64,000 bases of DNA, taken from positions 248,001 through 312,000 of the forward strand of contig JAUIFH010000003.1 of the NCBI GenBank assembly GCA_030429495.1, written 5' to 3'. A model generated the notes under the pieces. The model was given only the letters and a program-made list of their open reading frames with translations. It was not told where the DNA came from and made no database searches. The translations under genes and the position numbers were made by a program. Positions 28,505 to 37,794 of this stretch are shown here, piece by piece. The DNA is from Alphaproteobacteria bacterium. Its GTDB lineage: Bacteria; Pseudomonadota; Alphaproteobacteria; Rhodobacterales; Rhodobacteraceae. Each line of letters starts with the position of its first letter. Position 1 is the stretch's first letter.

Positions 28505-29470
28505 ATGATCGCCAAAGGCATCACCCTTCGCGCCCTCGAACTTTTCGAGGCGATCGCCCAGACCGGCGCCGTCGCCGAGGGCGCGCGCCTCATGGGGCTG
28601 AGCCTTCCGGCTGCCTCCCAGCAATTGTCAAACCTTGAAACGGCGCTCGGCTGCGAATTGTTCGACCGCAGCCACCGCCCCCTGCAACTGACCCCGGCCG
28701 GCCGCATCTTCCTGAACCGGGTGCGCGACGCGCTCGCACGCCTGCGTCAGGCGCAGGCGGAACTGACCGTACTCGACATCGCGCACCTGACCAGCCTTCG
28801 GCTTGGCGTGATCGACGATTTCGACGCGGAAATCACGCCCGAACTGGTGATCGCGCTGACCAAGAGCCTCCACAATTGCGAGTTTCGCCTGACGACCGGG
28901 CCAAGCCATGATGTTATCGCCCAGCTTGTTGCGCGCCAGCTCGATATTGTGGTCGCGGCCTCGCCCGGCGATGCGGTCGAGGGAACGGTTGAATTCCCTA
29001 TCCTGCGCGACCCCTACGTCCTCGCCGTGCCGCATGGCTACGCGCTTCCGAGTGGGGCCGAAACCGAGGCACTGGCGGGTCTGCCGCTGCTTCGCTACGA
29101 CCGCGGGCAGCTGATGGGCAGGCAGATCGAGGCGCATCTGGCGCGCCACCGCATCGACCTGCCCGACCGGTTCGAGATCGACAGCAACCAGTCGATCATG
29201 GCGCTGGTCGCGAACGGCTTCGGATTTTCGATCACGACACCACTCGCCATCCTTCGTGCACATACGTTTCTGGAACGCGTCGACATCCATCCGCTGCCAC
29301 TCGAGCCGATGTCGCGTACGATCTCGCTCTTCGCGCCGGCGGGGCAGTCGGACCATGTCGCGGCCGAGATCACCCGCACCCTTCGCACGCTGATCAACGC
29401 GCGCCTCGTCCGCCGCACCCGCGATTTCGCGCCTTGGCTGACCGACACGTTCACCGTCATCCCCGGCTGA
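28505..29470 (+). CDS. LysR family transcriptional regulator
   Basis: 321 residues. The N-terminal winged helix reads LRALELFEAIAQTGAVAEGA then PAASQQLSNLETALGCELFD and LTPAGRIFL. The effector domain begins LTSLRLGVIDDFDAEITPEL. ATG 28505 gives MIAKGITLRALELF, the normal N-terminus; upstream in-frame ATG at 28454 is less likely. It is divergent from the peptide importer and faces the soe genes tail to tail. Its target is not obvious: the distant importer operon is the best guess. Confidence 0.88.
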   Translation: MIAKGITLRALELFEAIAQTGAVAEGARLMGLSLPAASQQLSNLETALGCELFDRSHRPLQLTPAGRIFLNRVRDALARLRQAQAELTVLDIAHLTSLRLGVIDDFDAEITPELVIALTKSLHNCEFRLTTGPSHDVIAQLVARQLDIVVAASPGDAVEGTVEFPILRDPYVLAVPHGYALPSGAETEALAGLPLLRYDRGQLMGRQIEAHLARHRIDLPDRFEIDSNQSIMALVANGFGFSITTPLAILRAHTFLERVDIHPLPLEPMSRTISLFAPAGQSDHVAAEITRTLRTLINARLVRRTRDFAPWLTDTFTVIPG

Positions 29471-29484
29471 ACCGGCGATCCGCC

Positions 29485-29500
29485 CCCGCTTAGCGGGTTT
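29485..29500 (+). terminator. Weak intrinsic terminator after the LysR gene
   Basis: CCCGC-TTA-GCGGG followed by TTT, 14 bases after the LysR stop and before the convergent soeC stop. The stem is only 5 bp, so efficiency is uncertain. Confidence 0.4.
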
Positions 29501-29519
29501 CAGAAAATGGAATGAGCCT

Positions 29520-30395
29520 TCAGCGGCGGCCGTAGTAGAGGCCGACCACATGCTCCGCCTCGGCGAAGAACAACCAGCGCGCGACCATCGCCCCGGCGAT
29601 ATGGATTACCGCGGCAACGCCCAGCACGACAGGAAAGGGCGGCACGAACAGAAAGATCAATCCCGGGACAACCGCCGACAGGACGATGGCGATCTGCCTG
29701 AGGCGCGCCGAATGCTTGCGCCCGACGACATGGATCATCTCCTTCATCAGGTAGTTCGGTCCGGTATGCGGCGGCGCCAGGACACGCACGGCCCCGACCG
29801 CCCCGAGGCCGGTGGCCGATCCGATATCCGCCCCGGCATCCGCAAACCGCCTGTCACCCAGCCGGAAGGCAGCGACCAGCAGCAGGGCGAGCACGATGCA
29901 CAGGATCGCCGCCGGAACGACCTGCCCGGACAGGATCGCCCCGCCGGTCAGCGCGAAGGTCATGAACAGCGCCGGCGTCGTCCAGAAGTTCCAGCGCGGC
30001 ACCGTTCTGAGCTGGGTGTAGATCATTGAGGTCGCGACCACCGTCAGCAGGCAGAACACCGCGCCGATACCGCCGAAAACCGGCGGCAGACCGCCACCGA
30101 AGATCGCCGCCAGCGCGACGGGGGCAAGCAACAGCAATGCAGCCATTGACGCCCAGCCTTCACGGCTGAGCCAGCTCGTGCGCCATTGGGTGAAGGCGCG
30201 CAGCGCACGCTGAGGGTTGCCGAGATGGAAGGTCGAGGCGAGAAGGCCGCCGACCGCCAGCGCGTAACCCAGCCCCCAGAGCAGAAAGGCCTGGAGGCCG
30301 TAGACCGGCGCGGCGCCAAGTGCCAGGAAGGCGAGCAACCCGAAACCCGCGCCGGAAAGCACGGTGAACAGGATGACGGACGGCGCGGGATGCAT
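29520..30395 (-). CDS. soeC: Membrane anchor subunit of sulfite:quinone oxidoreductase (DmsC/SoeC family)
   Basis: 291 residues, about eight hydrophobic helices, with DmsC-family text FHLGNPQRALRAFTQWRTSW and WLSREGWASM. It anchors the catalytic subunits on the cytoplasmic face and passes electrons to quinone. The ATG overlaps the soeB stop as TGATG. The Soe identity rests on linkage with xsc, TauE/SafE exporter and ackA; by sequence alone any DMSO-reductase-type anchor would fit. It is the last gene of the sulfonate operon. Confidence 0.8.
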   Translation of the reverse strand: MHPAPSVILFTVLSGAGFGLLAFLALGAAPVYGLQAFLLWGLGYALAVGGLLASTFHLGNPQRALRAFTQWRTSWLSREGWASMAALLLLAPVALAAIFGGGLPPVFGGIGAVFCLLTVVATSMIYTQLRTVPRWNFWTTPALFMTFALTGGAILSGQVVPAAILCIVLALLLVAAFRLGDRRFADAGADIGSATGLGAVGAVRVLAPPHTGPNYLMKEMIHVVGRKHSARLRQIAIVLSAVVPGLIFLFVPPFPVVLGVAAVIHIAGAMVARWLFFAEAEHVVGLYYGRR

Positions 30396-31132
30396 CAGAA
30401 CTTCTCCAGCATGCGGTCCAGCCATCCGGCGAAGCCGGTCGTCTTCACATCCAGCAGCGGTGCAAGGACGTCGATTTCCGCCGCCGGCCCCTTGGACCGA
30501 GACGGCAGGTACTTGTTGACCGGCCTCGTGTCCATCTCCGGCATCAGATCATAGCCACCGCGTTCGGCGACCAGCTTGCTGACGGCGCTGTCCGGGTCGC
30601 CGAGATCACCGAAATGACGCGCATTCGTCGGACAGGTTCGCACGCAGGCCGGCTGTCGATCCTCCTCCGGCAGGTTCTCGTTGTAGATCCGGTCGACGCA
30701 GAGGGTGCACTTCTTCATCACCCCGGCCTGCGCATCCAGCTCCCGCGCGCCGTAGGGACAGGCCCAGGCGCAGAGGCCGCAACCGATGCAGGCATCTTCG
30801 TTGACCAGAACGATCCCGTCCTCAGCCCGCTTGTAGCTGGCTCCGGTCGGGCAGACCGTCACGCAGGGCGCGTTTTCGCAATGAAGGCAGGACCGCGGGA
30901 AGTTGATGACCTGCGCAGGACCAGTGTCAGGCTGCACCTCGTAGGAATGAACGCGGTTCAGGAACGTCCCGTAAGGCTCTGATCCGTAAGCGTTCTGATC
31001 GGAAAGCGGCGCGCCGTAGCCCTGATCGTTCCAGCCCTTGCAGGCGGTCACGCAGGCATGGCAACCGACGCAGGTATCAAGGTCGATGACAAGACCGAGC
31101 TTCTTGGCCGATGGCGGCGGAAGGGCGGTCAT
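30395..31132 (-). CDS. soeB: Iron-sulfur subunit of sulfite:quinone oxidoreductase (DmsB/SoeB family)
   Basis: 245 residues with four cubane-cluster motifs: CVGCHACVTACKGWN, CLHCENAPCVTVC, CIGCGLCAWACPYGA and CTLCVDR continuing to CVRTCP. That arrangement is standard for DmsB-type electron-transfer subunits linking the molybdenum subunit to the membrane anchor. The ATG at 31132 overlaps the soeA stop as ATGA; the longer open frame upstream is shadow. No signal peptide, so it is cytoplasmic. Confidence 0.85.
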   Translation of the reverse strand: MTALPPPSAKKLGLVIDLDTCVGCHACVTACKGWNDQGYGAPLSDQNAYGSEPYGTFLNRVHSYEVQPDTGPAQVINFPRSCLHCENAPCVTVCPTGASYKRAEDGIVLVNEDACIGCGLCAWACPYGARELDAQAGVMKKCTLCVDRIYNENLPEEDRQPACVRTCPTNARHFGDLGDPDSAVSKLVAERGGYDLMPEMDTRPVNKYLPSRSKGPAAEIDVLAPLLDVKTTGFAGWLDRMLEKF

Positions 31133-33927
31133 GGCCGGTTCCTCTTCGCGGGGGGCACGGGGGACGGGATGGGCGGGAAGGCCGGCTGCGCCTCGCCCGG
31201 CGGGTCGGCCTTTTCGATCCTCACGCGCAGGTCGAACCACGCCGCCTGACCGGTGACGGGATCCGAGTTCGACCAGCGCAAACCACCCCCTTTCTGTGGT
31301 AGAAGTTCATGGATCAGGTGGTTGAGAAGAAAGCCTTTCGTGGCTTCCGGTGCTTCCGGGTCCAGCGCCCAAGCCCCCTTCCGCTTGCCGATCGCGTTCC
31401 ATGTCCAGATCGTGTTGTCGTTCAGGGCCGCCATATGCGCGACCGGCACGGTGATTTCGCCGGTCGGGGAGGTCACACGCGCCCAGTCGCCGTCCTCGAA
31501 TCCGTGCCCGTGCCAGATCTTCGTCGGCACGTAGAGCGGATTGACGCCGTGGATCTGCCGCAGCCACGCGTTCTGCGACCCCCAGGAGTGGTACATCGCC
31601 ATCGGTCGCTGGGTCAGCGCGTGGACGGGATAGTCCGCGCCCGCACTCTCGCCGAACGGTTCGTACCAGAACGGCAGCGGGTCCATCACCTCTTTCAGCC
31701 GCGCCCGCAGATGGTCGGGTGGCTGACGATCGCCGTGACCCTCGGCGGCCAGCCGGAACCGTTGAACCGGCTCCGACCAGAGTGTAAAGAGATACGGCTG
31801 AGGTTTGTCGTAAAATCCAAGACTTACCGCCCATTCCTGATATGCCGCGTTCCACGGTTTGAAGAACTGCGCATCGTCGGGGACATGCTCGATGCAGAAG
31901 CCGCCATTCTCGATATAGCGGTCGAGCTGGTCGGGATTCGGCGCGCCACGTCCGGTCTGATCGCCATTCCCGCGCCAGCCCATCAACGGGCCGACACCTG
32001 GACGGCGTTCATGGTTGATCATGTAATCCGCGTAATCCCGGTACTTTGCGCGACCTTCCTCATCCACGAAACCGGGCAGGCCCAGCCGGTTGGCAAGGTC
32101 GACAAGCACCGACTGGAAGCCTCGCACGCCCGCATGTCCGGGGCGATCAGGCTCCAGCACCGGCCAGCGGATCGCGTCCGCCGCCGCCTCGGCCTCGCAG
32201 ATCGGACGGTCGAGCAGCGAAATGCAGTCGTGGCGCTCCAGATAGGTCGTGTCGGGCAGGATCAGGTCGGCGTAGGCGACCATCTCGGAGGCATAGGCGT
32301 CGGAATAGATGATGCGCGGAATCTTGTATTCGCCACCCTCGTCCTTGTCGGTCAGCATCTCCATCACGGCCCCCGTATTCATCGACGAGTTCCACGACAT
32401 GTTCGCCATGTAGAGAAAGAGCGTGTCGATCCGGTAGGGATCGCCGGCATGAGCGTTCGGGATGACCATGTGCATCAGCCCGTGCGAGGAAAGCGGGTTC
32501 TCCCAGGAGAACGCCTTGTCGATCCGCGCCGGGTTGCCATCCGGCTTCAGCGCCAGATGATGCGGCCCCTGCACGAAGCCGAGATGCGGGCCGGCCAGCG
32601 GCTTGCCCGGCGCGCATTCGCAATGAGGAGTCGGATGCGCCTCGACAGGCTTGGGATAAGGCGGCTTGAAGCGAAAGCCTCCCGGCGTCTCGACCGAACC
32701 GATGAGGATCTGCAAAAGGTGCAGCGACCGGCATGTCTGAAAGCCGTTGGAATGGGCCGAAATTCCGCGCATCGCGAGGAACGCCACGGGCCGGCCGATC
32801 ATCTGCGCGTGCTTGTCACCACGGAAATCCGTCCATTCCCGGTCAAGGATCACCGGCGCATCGAAGGCGGCGCGGGCAATCTCGGCAGCAAGCCCCCTGA
32901 TACGGTCCGCCGGAATGCCGGTCCGCTCTGCCACCGTCTCGGGCGCGTATTCGTCCGACAGGTAGCGCTCGGCAAGGTGCTGGAAGACCGTGCGGGCACC
33001 TTTCCAAGTCGCGCCGAGATCGGGCTGGACACCCTTCGCATCGACGGCCATCGGCTTGCCGGTCTTGCGGTCGACGACCAGCAGCTTGCCGTCCCCGTCG
33101 CGCAGGAGAAGCCCTTTGCCCGGCCCTTCTGCAGGATCGACGAGGCAAGGCGCGTTGGTGAACCGCGCGAGGTAGTCGAGGTCGATCTTGCCGGCCTTCA
33201 GAAGCTCATGGACCAGCGAGAGGATCAGAAGGCCATCGGTGCCCGGCGTGATCCCGTACCAGTCGTCGGCGACGCCATTATAGCCGGTGCGGATCGGGTT
33301 CACCCCGATCACCCGCGCGCCGCGCTTCTTCAGCTTGCCGATGCCGATCTTGATCGGATTGCTGTCGTGATCCTCGGCCACGCCGAAAAGGATGAACAGC
33401 TTCGCCCGGTCCCAGTCGGGCTGTCCGAATTCCCAGAAGGCGCCGCCCATCGTGTAGATGCCGCCCGCCGCCATGTTGACCGAGCAGAAGCCGCCATGCG
33501 CTGCGTAGTTCGGGGTTCCGAAGCCCTGCGCCCAGTAGCTGGTGAAGCTTTGTGACTGGTCGCGCCCGGTGAAGAAGGCAAGCTTTTCCGGTGCCGTCTC
33601 GCGCAGCGGTTTCAGCCAGGACACCGCGAGGTCAAGCGCCTCGTCCCAGGAAATCTCCTCGAACGCACCCGATCCGCGCGGACCGACCCGCTTCAGGGGC
33701 GCGCGAAGCCGCGAGGGCGCGGTCACCTGCATGATGCCAGAGGCACCCTTGGCACAAAGGACGCCCTTGTTGACGGGATGGTCGCGGTTGCCCTCGATAT
33801 AGCTGACACGCCCGGATTTCATGTGCACGTTGATGCCGCAGCGGCAGGCGCACATGTAGCAGGTCGTGCGCCGCACCTCGTCCGACACCTTGGGAGATGT
33901 GTCCAGTTTTGGCTGCTGAAGACCCAT
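31129..33927 (-). CDS. soeA: Molybdopterin oxidoreductase, sulfite dehydrogenase catalytic subunit (SoeA)
   Basis: 932 residues of the DMSO reductase superfamily. The N-terminal 4Fe-4S ligands are C23, C26, C30 and C58 (TTCYMCACRCG and GVLCAKGAS). MGD-binding text includes VIGVNPIRTGYNG. There is no twin-arginine signal, so it acts in the cytoplasm, as SoeA does and unlike periplasmic SorA or SOX enzymes. SoeABC oxidises sulfite to sulfate and reduces quinone. It is encoded after xsc, TauE/SafE exporter and ackA on the same strand, exactly where sulfite released by Xsc needs disposal. Polysulfide or thiosulfate reductases are close relatives, so context carries part of the assignment. Confidence 0.85.
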   Translation of the reverse strand: MGLQQPKLDTSPKVSDEVRRTTCYMCACRCGINVHMKSGRVSYIEGNRDHPVNKGVLCAKGASGIMQVTAPSRLRAPLKRVGPRGSGAFEEISWDEALDLAVSWLKPLRETAPEKLAFFTGRDQSQSFTSYWAQGFGTPNYAAHGGFCSVNMAAGGIYTMGGAFWEFGQPDWDRAKLFILFGVAEDHDSNPIKIGIGKLKKRGARVIGVNPIRTGYNGVADDWYGITPGTDGLLILSLVHELLKAGKIDLDYLARFTNAPCLVDPAEGPGKGLLLRDGDGKLLVVDRKTGKPMAVDAKGVQPDLGATWKGARTVFQHLAERYLSDEYAPETVAERTGIPADRIRGLAAEIARAAFDAPVILDREWTDFRGDKHAQMIGRPVAFLAMRGISAHSNGFQTCRSLHLLQILIGSVETPGGFRFKPPYPKPVEAHPTPHCECAPGKPLAGPHLGFVQGPHHLALKPDGNPARIDKAFSWENPLSSHGLMHMVIPNAHAGDPYRIDTLFLYMANMSWNSSMNTGAVMEMLTDKDEGGEYKIPRIIYSDAYASEMVAYADLILPDTTYLERHDCISLLDRPICEAEAAADAIRWPVLEPDRPGHAGVRGFQSVLVDLANRLGLPGFVDEEGRAKYRDYADYMINHERRPGVGPLMGWRGNGDQTGRGAPNPDQLDRYIENGGFCIEHVPDDAQFFKPWNAAYQEWAVSLGFYDKPQPYLFTLWSEPVQRFRLAAEGHGDRQPPDHLRARLKEVMDPLPFWYEPFGESAGADYPVHALTQRPMAMYHSWGSQNAWLRQIHGVNPLYVPTKIWHGHGFEDGDWARVTSPTGEITVPVAHMAALNDNTIWTWNAIGKRKGAWALDPEAPEATKGFLLNHLIHELLPQKGGGLRWSNSDPVTGQAAWFDLRVRIEKADPPGEAQPAFPPIPSPVPPAKRNRP

Positions 33928-34006
33928 TCCGTTCCCTACCCCATCACTTTTCGCGAACGTTCTCCGGCTTTGGCCGGCATTGCAACCATGTTGTTCCGCT
34001 CAGCAC

Positions 34007-35152
34007 TCATCTCGGCGTATCGAGAACCGCTTGCGTGTCACGCGCGATCTGTGCCTCTTCCTCGGCCGGAACGATGACAGCGGCGACCGGGCCGCCGGCG
34101 TCGATCCGGGAGGCATGCGCGCCGTTGGCCGCTTCGTCGAGAGTCACGCCGAGATAGGACAGTCCGGCGCAAATTCCGGCCCGCACCGCCGCGTCGTTCT
34201 CGCCGATGCCGCCGGTGAAGGCGATGCAGTCAAGCCCGCCCATCGCCGCGATCACGGACCCCGCATGGCGGACCGCCCAGTAGATGAAATGCGCGATGGC
34301 AAAACGCGCTTCCTCTGTCCCCGCGGCATGAAGCGCGCGCATGTCGGAATGGCCGCCCAGCCCAAGAAGCCCGCTCTGCCGGTTGAGGATGCGGCCCGCA
34401 CCGTCGATCCCGTGGATCTCGGCAAGACGCAGGACGGCGTTTCCGTCGATCATGCCGGTCCGGGTACCCATCGTCAGCCCGTCAAGCGGCGAGTACCCCA
34501 TGGAGGTCGCGACCGACCGCCCTTCGCGTATCGCGCAAAGCGAGGCGCCATTGCCAAGATGCAGTGCAAGCACCCGCGCGGGCAGCGGTTTCTGAAGAAT
34601 GACGGGAAGGCGTGCCGTCAGGCTTTCATACGAAATTCCGTGGAAACCGTAGCGGCGCAGACCGTACGCCTCCGCCGGCGCCGGCAGCGCGTAGCGCAAG
34701 GCCACTTCCGGGTTGGTCGCGTGGAAGGCGGTGTCGAAACAGGCAACTTGCGTAAGATCGGGTGCAAGCCGTGCCAGCGCCCGGATCGCGGAAAGATTAT
34801 GCGGGTTGTGCAGCGGCGCTATCGGCACGCAGGCCTCAATGCCCGCGATGACCGCGTCATCGACGAGGGCCGGCGCGACAAGGTCCGTGCCGCCATGCAC
34901 CACCCGGTGCCCCGCCGCGCGGAGCCGCGACAGCGGATAGCCCGCCGCGCCGAACCCCTCGATCAGGAGCGTCAGAGCGGCGAGATGGTCGGGCGCGTCG
35001 CAGGCCCTCTCCTCGCTACCGATCTTCAGCCGCGCCGCGCCGCCGATCTCGGTCACGGCCCCGGAGGCGGCGACTGCGACGGCACCGTCGAACAGCGCCG
35101 CCTTGATCGAGGATGAGCCGGCATTGACGACGAGGATCAGGTCCGTATCCAT
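34007..35152 (-). CDS. ackA: Acetate kinase
   Basis: 381 residues. Motifs: LVVNAGSSSIKAALF (nucleotide region), GHRVVHGGT, CFDTAFH, LALHLGNGASLCAI, GLTMGTRTGMIDGN and FTGGIGEN. It would convert acetyl phosphate, the Xsc product, plus ADP to acetate and ATP. It begins one base after the TauE/SafE stop and precedes soeA by 79 bp. In related marine bacteria I recall a phosphate acetyltransferase at this position instead, giving acetyl-CoA; here no pta is seen. Propionate kinase is a less likely alternative. Confidence 0.92.
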   Translation of the reverse strand: MDTDLILVVNAGSSSIKAALFDGAVAVAASGAVTEIGGAARLKIGSEERACDAPDHLAALTLLIEGFGAAGYPLSRLRAAGHRVVHGGTDLVAPALVDDAVIAGIEACVPIAPLHNPHNLSAIRALARLAPDLTQVACFDTAFHATNPEVALRYALPAPAEAYGLRRYGFHGISYESLTARLPVILQKPLPARVLALHLGNGASLCAIREGRSVATSMGYSPLDGLTMGTRTGMIDGNAVLRLAEIHGIDGAGRILNRQSGLLGLGGHSDMRALHAAGTEEARFAIAHFIYWAVRHAGSVIAAMGGLDCIAFTGGIGENDAAVRAGICAGLSYLGVTLDEAANGAHASRIDAGGPVAAVIVPAEEEAQIARDTQAVLDTPR

Positions 35153-35153
35153 G

Positions 35154-35900
35154 TCAGATCACCGATTTCAGGAGGCCGAGAACCGCAAGGGTCGCGAGAA
35201 GCGCGATGGCAAGACGGCGGAAGCTTTGCGGTGCAGATTTGGCGAAGCGGGAACTGCCGAAATGGTTGCCGATGAGGAGCAGCGGAAGAGCGATCGCGCA
35301 AGCCAAGTAGGTGTCGCGGGTGATAAGCCCAGCATGGAACAGGACCGGCAGCGAGAAAAGGTCAAGGACCGCGAAATAGGCGATGAGCGTCGCGCGGAAA
35401 ACCTTCGGCGGTATCGGCTGGGCTGAAAAAAACGCCGCGACCGGCAGCCCTGCCATGGCGGCACCGTTCGCCACGCCCGAGGCAAAGCCGAGAACCGCAT
35501 TGGGCCAGCCCCGCACCTCGCGCGGAATGTACCAGCCGGTCAGCAGCACACCGCACATGAAGAGGATGAAGAGCGAGATTGCAATCCGTGAGGCATCGAT
35601 GCCAATGGCGATAAGTCCGTGAACGCCGATTGGCAGGCCGATCGCTGCCCCTGCGAGGAGAAGCCCGACCCTCCGCCAGTCGATATGCCCGGCGATCCCT
35701 TTTACGGCCTGCAGGGTCATCACGACCTCACAGAACAGCACGACGGCGACCGCGTTCAGTGGATCGGAGACGAGCCCGGTTGCGGCCACCACAAGCGCCG
35801 AGAAACCGAAGCCCGAGAACCCGCGCACGATGGCGGCGATCAGGACCGCCGCCAGCAGGAACGCCGCCATCGCCGGTGAAAGGCCGAAGGGCAGCGCCAT
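35154..35900 (-). CDS. TauE/SafE family anion exporter, probable sulfite exporter
   Basis: 248 residues, about eight hydrophobic helices. The family's glycine-rich first repeat reads IVRGFSGFGFSALVVA and the second ASGVANGAAMAGLPVAAFF. The ATG at 35900 overlaps the xsc stop as TGATG; a GTG one codon earlier is also in frame. TauE/SafE proteins were linked to export of sulfite or sulfoacetate in sulfonate-degrading bacteria. Its position between xsc and ackA supports sulfite relief when Soe capacity is exceeded. The exported ion is inferred. Confidence 0.85.
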   Translation of the reverse strand: MALPFGLSPAMAAFLLAAVLIAAIVRGFSGFGFSALVVAATGLVSDPLNAVAVVLFCEVVMTLQAVKGIAGHIDWRRVGLLLAGAAIGLPIGVHGLIAIGIDASRIAISLFILFMCGVLLTGWYIPREVRGWPNAVLGFASGVANGAAMAGLPVAAFFSAQPIPPKVFRATLIAYFAVLDLFSLPVLFHAGLITRDTYLACAIALPLLLIGNHFGSSRFAKSAPQSFRRLAIALLATLAVLGLLKSVI

Positions 35901-37675
35901 CACACCCCTTTTTGCGGCCGCATGTCGGCCGGGTCGATACCCGCGACCTCAACCGGCTTTTTCATCGCATCGCGGCGGAACGGCTCGCCCAGTTCCTGGT
36001 TGATGAGCGCCTCGATGAAGGTGGTCTTGCCCGCCTTCTGGTCCTTCAGCGCCTGATCGAGCGCGGCGGTCAGTTCCTCCATCGTCTTCGCCTGCACACC
36101 CTTCAGGCCGCAAGCCCTGGCGATAGCGGCGTAAGAGACGCCCTCGTCCAGCTCGGTTCCCACGAAGTTGTCGGCATACCAGAGCGTCGTGTTGCGCTTT
36201 TCCGCACCCCATTGGTAGTTGCGGAAGACGACCATGGTGATACCGGGCCAGTCCTTGCGGCCGACCGCCACCATCTCGTTCATCGAGATGCCGAAGGCGC
36301 CGTCGCCTGCGAAGCCCACGACGGGCGTGTCAGGGTTGCCGATCTTGGCGCCGACAATCGACGGGAAACCGTAGCCGCAGGGGCCGAAAAGGCCGGGGGC
36401 GAGGTATTTCCGACCCTGTTCGAAGGACGGATAGGCGTTGCCGATGGCGCAGTTGTTGCCGATGTCGGAGGAGATGATCGCCTCTTTCGGCAGCGCGGAC
36501 TGGATCGCGCGCCACGCCATGCGGGGGCTCATCCAGTCGGGCTTGGCCTTGCGCGCGCGGTCGTTCCAGGTCGTGCCCGGATCGTCCTGTTCGTGATCCA
36601 TCGAGGTCAGTTCCTGCGCCCAGGCCGATTTCGTTTTCGAAATCAAGTCCTTGCGCTCGGCCCGCCCAGCGTCGCCGGCATGATCGCCAAGCCGGTCTAG
36701 AATCGCTTCCGCCACTTTCTTCGCGTCGCCGACAATGCCGACGGATACAGGTTTCGTCAGCCCGATCCGGTCGGGGTTGATGTCGACCTGAATCAACTTC
36801 GCCGTCTTCGGCCAGTAGTCGATGCCATAGCCCGGCAGCGTCGAGAACGGGTTGAGCCGCGTACCGAGGGCAAGGACCACATCGGCCCTGGAGATCAGCT
36901 CCATCCCCGCCTTTGACCCGTTGTAGCCCAAGGGGCCGGCGAACAGCGGATGCGAGCCGGGGAAGGCGTCGTTGTGCTGGTAGTTGCAGCAGACCGGCGC
37001 ATCCAGCCGCTCGGCTAACGCCTGAGACGCCGGGATCGCACCGCCAAGCACCACGCCCGCGCCGTTCAGGATCACCGGGAACTTCGCCTCGGACAGAAGC
37101 TTCGCCGCCTCGGCGATCGCATCATTGCCACCGGAGGGACGCTCGAAATCGACGATGGCCGGCAAGTCGATGTCGATCACCTGCGTCCAGTAATCGCGCG
37201 GCACGTTGATCTGCACCGGAGCGGACAGCCGCTTGCCCTTGGTGATCACGCGGTTCAGCACCTCGGCGATGCGGGTCGGGTCGCGCACCTCTTCCTGATA
37301 GGCCACCATGTCCTTGAAGGCGGCCATCTGCTCAAGCTCCTGAAAGCCGCCCTGCCCGATGGTCTTGTTCGCCGCCTGCGGCGTCACCAGCAGCATCGGC
37401 GTATGGTTCCAGTAGGCGGTCTTCACGCAGGTCACGAAGTTGGTGATGCCCGGCCCGTTCTGGGCAATGATCATCGCCATCTTGCCGGTGGTGCGGGTGA
37501 AGCCGTCGGCCATGTAGCCGCCGTTGCATTCATGCGCCACGTCCCAGAACTTGATTCCGGCACGCGGAAAATAGTCGGAAATCGGCATGAAGGCCGAACC
37601 GATGATCCCGAAAGCATGTTCGATTCCATGCCTTTGCAGGACTTTTACAAAGGCCTCCTCGGTCGTCATCTTCAT
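35900..37675 (-). CDS. xsc: Sulfoacetaldehyde acetyltransferase
   Basis: 591 residues, a thiamine-diphosphate enzyme converting sulfoacetaldehyde and phosphate to acetyl phosphate and sulfite. The N-terminal domain has the ThDP glutamate in DVAHECNGGYMADGF. The cofactor motif is GDGAFGISMNEMVAVGRKDW followed by FRNYQWGAEKRN, typical of Xsc. The start ATG 37675 is set by GGGAGGAACACAG; in-frame ATGs upstream lie before this ribosome-binding site. It leads the operon xsc-tauE/safE-ackA-soeABC and follows tauR by 96 bp, a gap that contains a candidate TauR box pair. Confidence 0.96.
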   Translation of the reverse strand: MKMTTEEAFVKVLQRHGIEHAFGIIGSAFMPISDYFPRAGIKFWDVAHECNGGYMADGFTRTTGKMAMIIAQNGPGITNFVTCVKTAYWNHTPMLLVTPQAANKTIGQGGFQELEQMAAFKDMVAYQEEVRDPTRIAEVLNRVITKGKRLSAPVQINVPRDYWTQVIDIDLPAIVDFERPSGGNDAIAEAAKLLSEAKFPVILNGAGVVLGGAIPASQALAERLDAPVCCNYQHNDAFPGSHPLFAGPLGYNGSKAGMELISRADVVLALGTRLNPFSTLPGYGIDYWPKTAKLIQVDINPDRIGLTKPVSVGIVGDAKKVAEAILDRLGDHAGDAGRAERKDLISKTKSAWAQELTSMDHEQDDPGTTWNDRARKAKPDWMSPRMAWRAIQSALPKEAIISSDIGNNCAIGNAYPSFEQGRKYLAPGLFGPCGYGFPSIVGAKIGNPDTPVVGFAGDGAFGISMNEMVAVGRKDWPGITMVVFRNYQWGAEKRNTTLWYADNFVGTELDEGVSYAAIARACGLKGVQAKTMEELTAALDQALKDQKAGKTTFIEALINQELGEPFRRDAMKKPVEVAGIDPADMRPQKGV

Positions 37676-37761
37676 CTGTGTTCCTCCCTGAAGGAATGCC
37701 TGCTGCACGGGCGCGTAATGGCGTTGTCCGGAATTTACTACGCCGCCGGAAACGGCCTCAT

Positions 37762-37794
37762 GTAGGGCCAGTTATCCCGCTCCACTAAGTCCAG
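37762..37794 (-). promoter_or_regulatory. Candidate TauR binding site upstream of xsc
   Basis: On the minus strand CTGGACTTAG (37794-37785) is followed 23 bp later by CTGGCCCTAC (37771-37762). The first copy fits the CTGGAC(C/T)TAA direct-repeat motif I recall for TauR regulators; the second is degraded. It overlaps the last codons of tauR. Confidence 0.5.

Noticed and set aside
31309-33555. A 748-codon open frame on the plus strand opposite soeA
   Set aside because: It is the shadow of a high-GC gene. Its translation is rich in Arg, His and Asp with no fold pattern, while the opposite strand encodes a complete molybdopterin enzyme.
29520-33927. The three genes as a DMSO or polysulfide reductase
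   Set aside because: Subunit types are shared, but the lack of a twin-arginine signal on the large subunit and linkage with xsc, TauE/SafE and ackA favour SoeABC. Not excluded by sequence alone.
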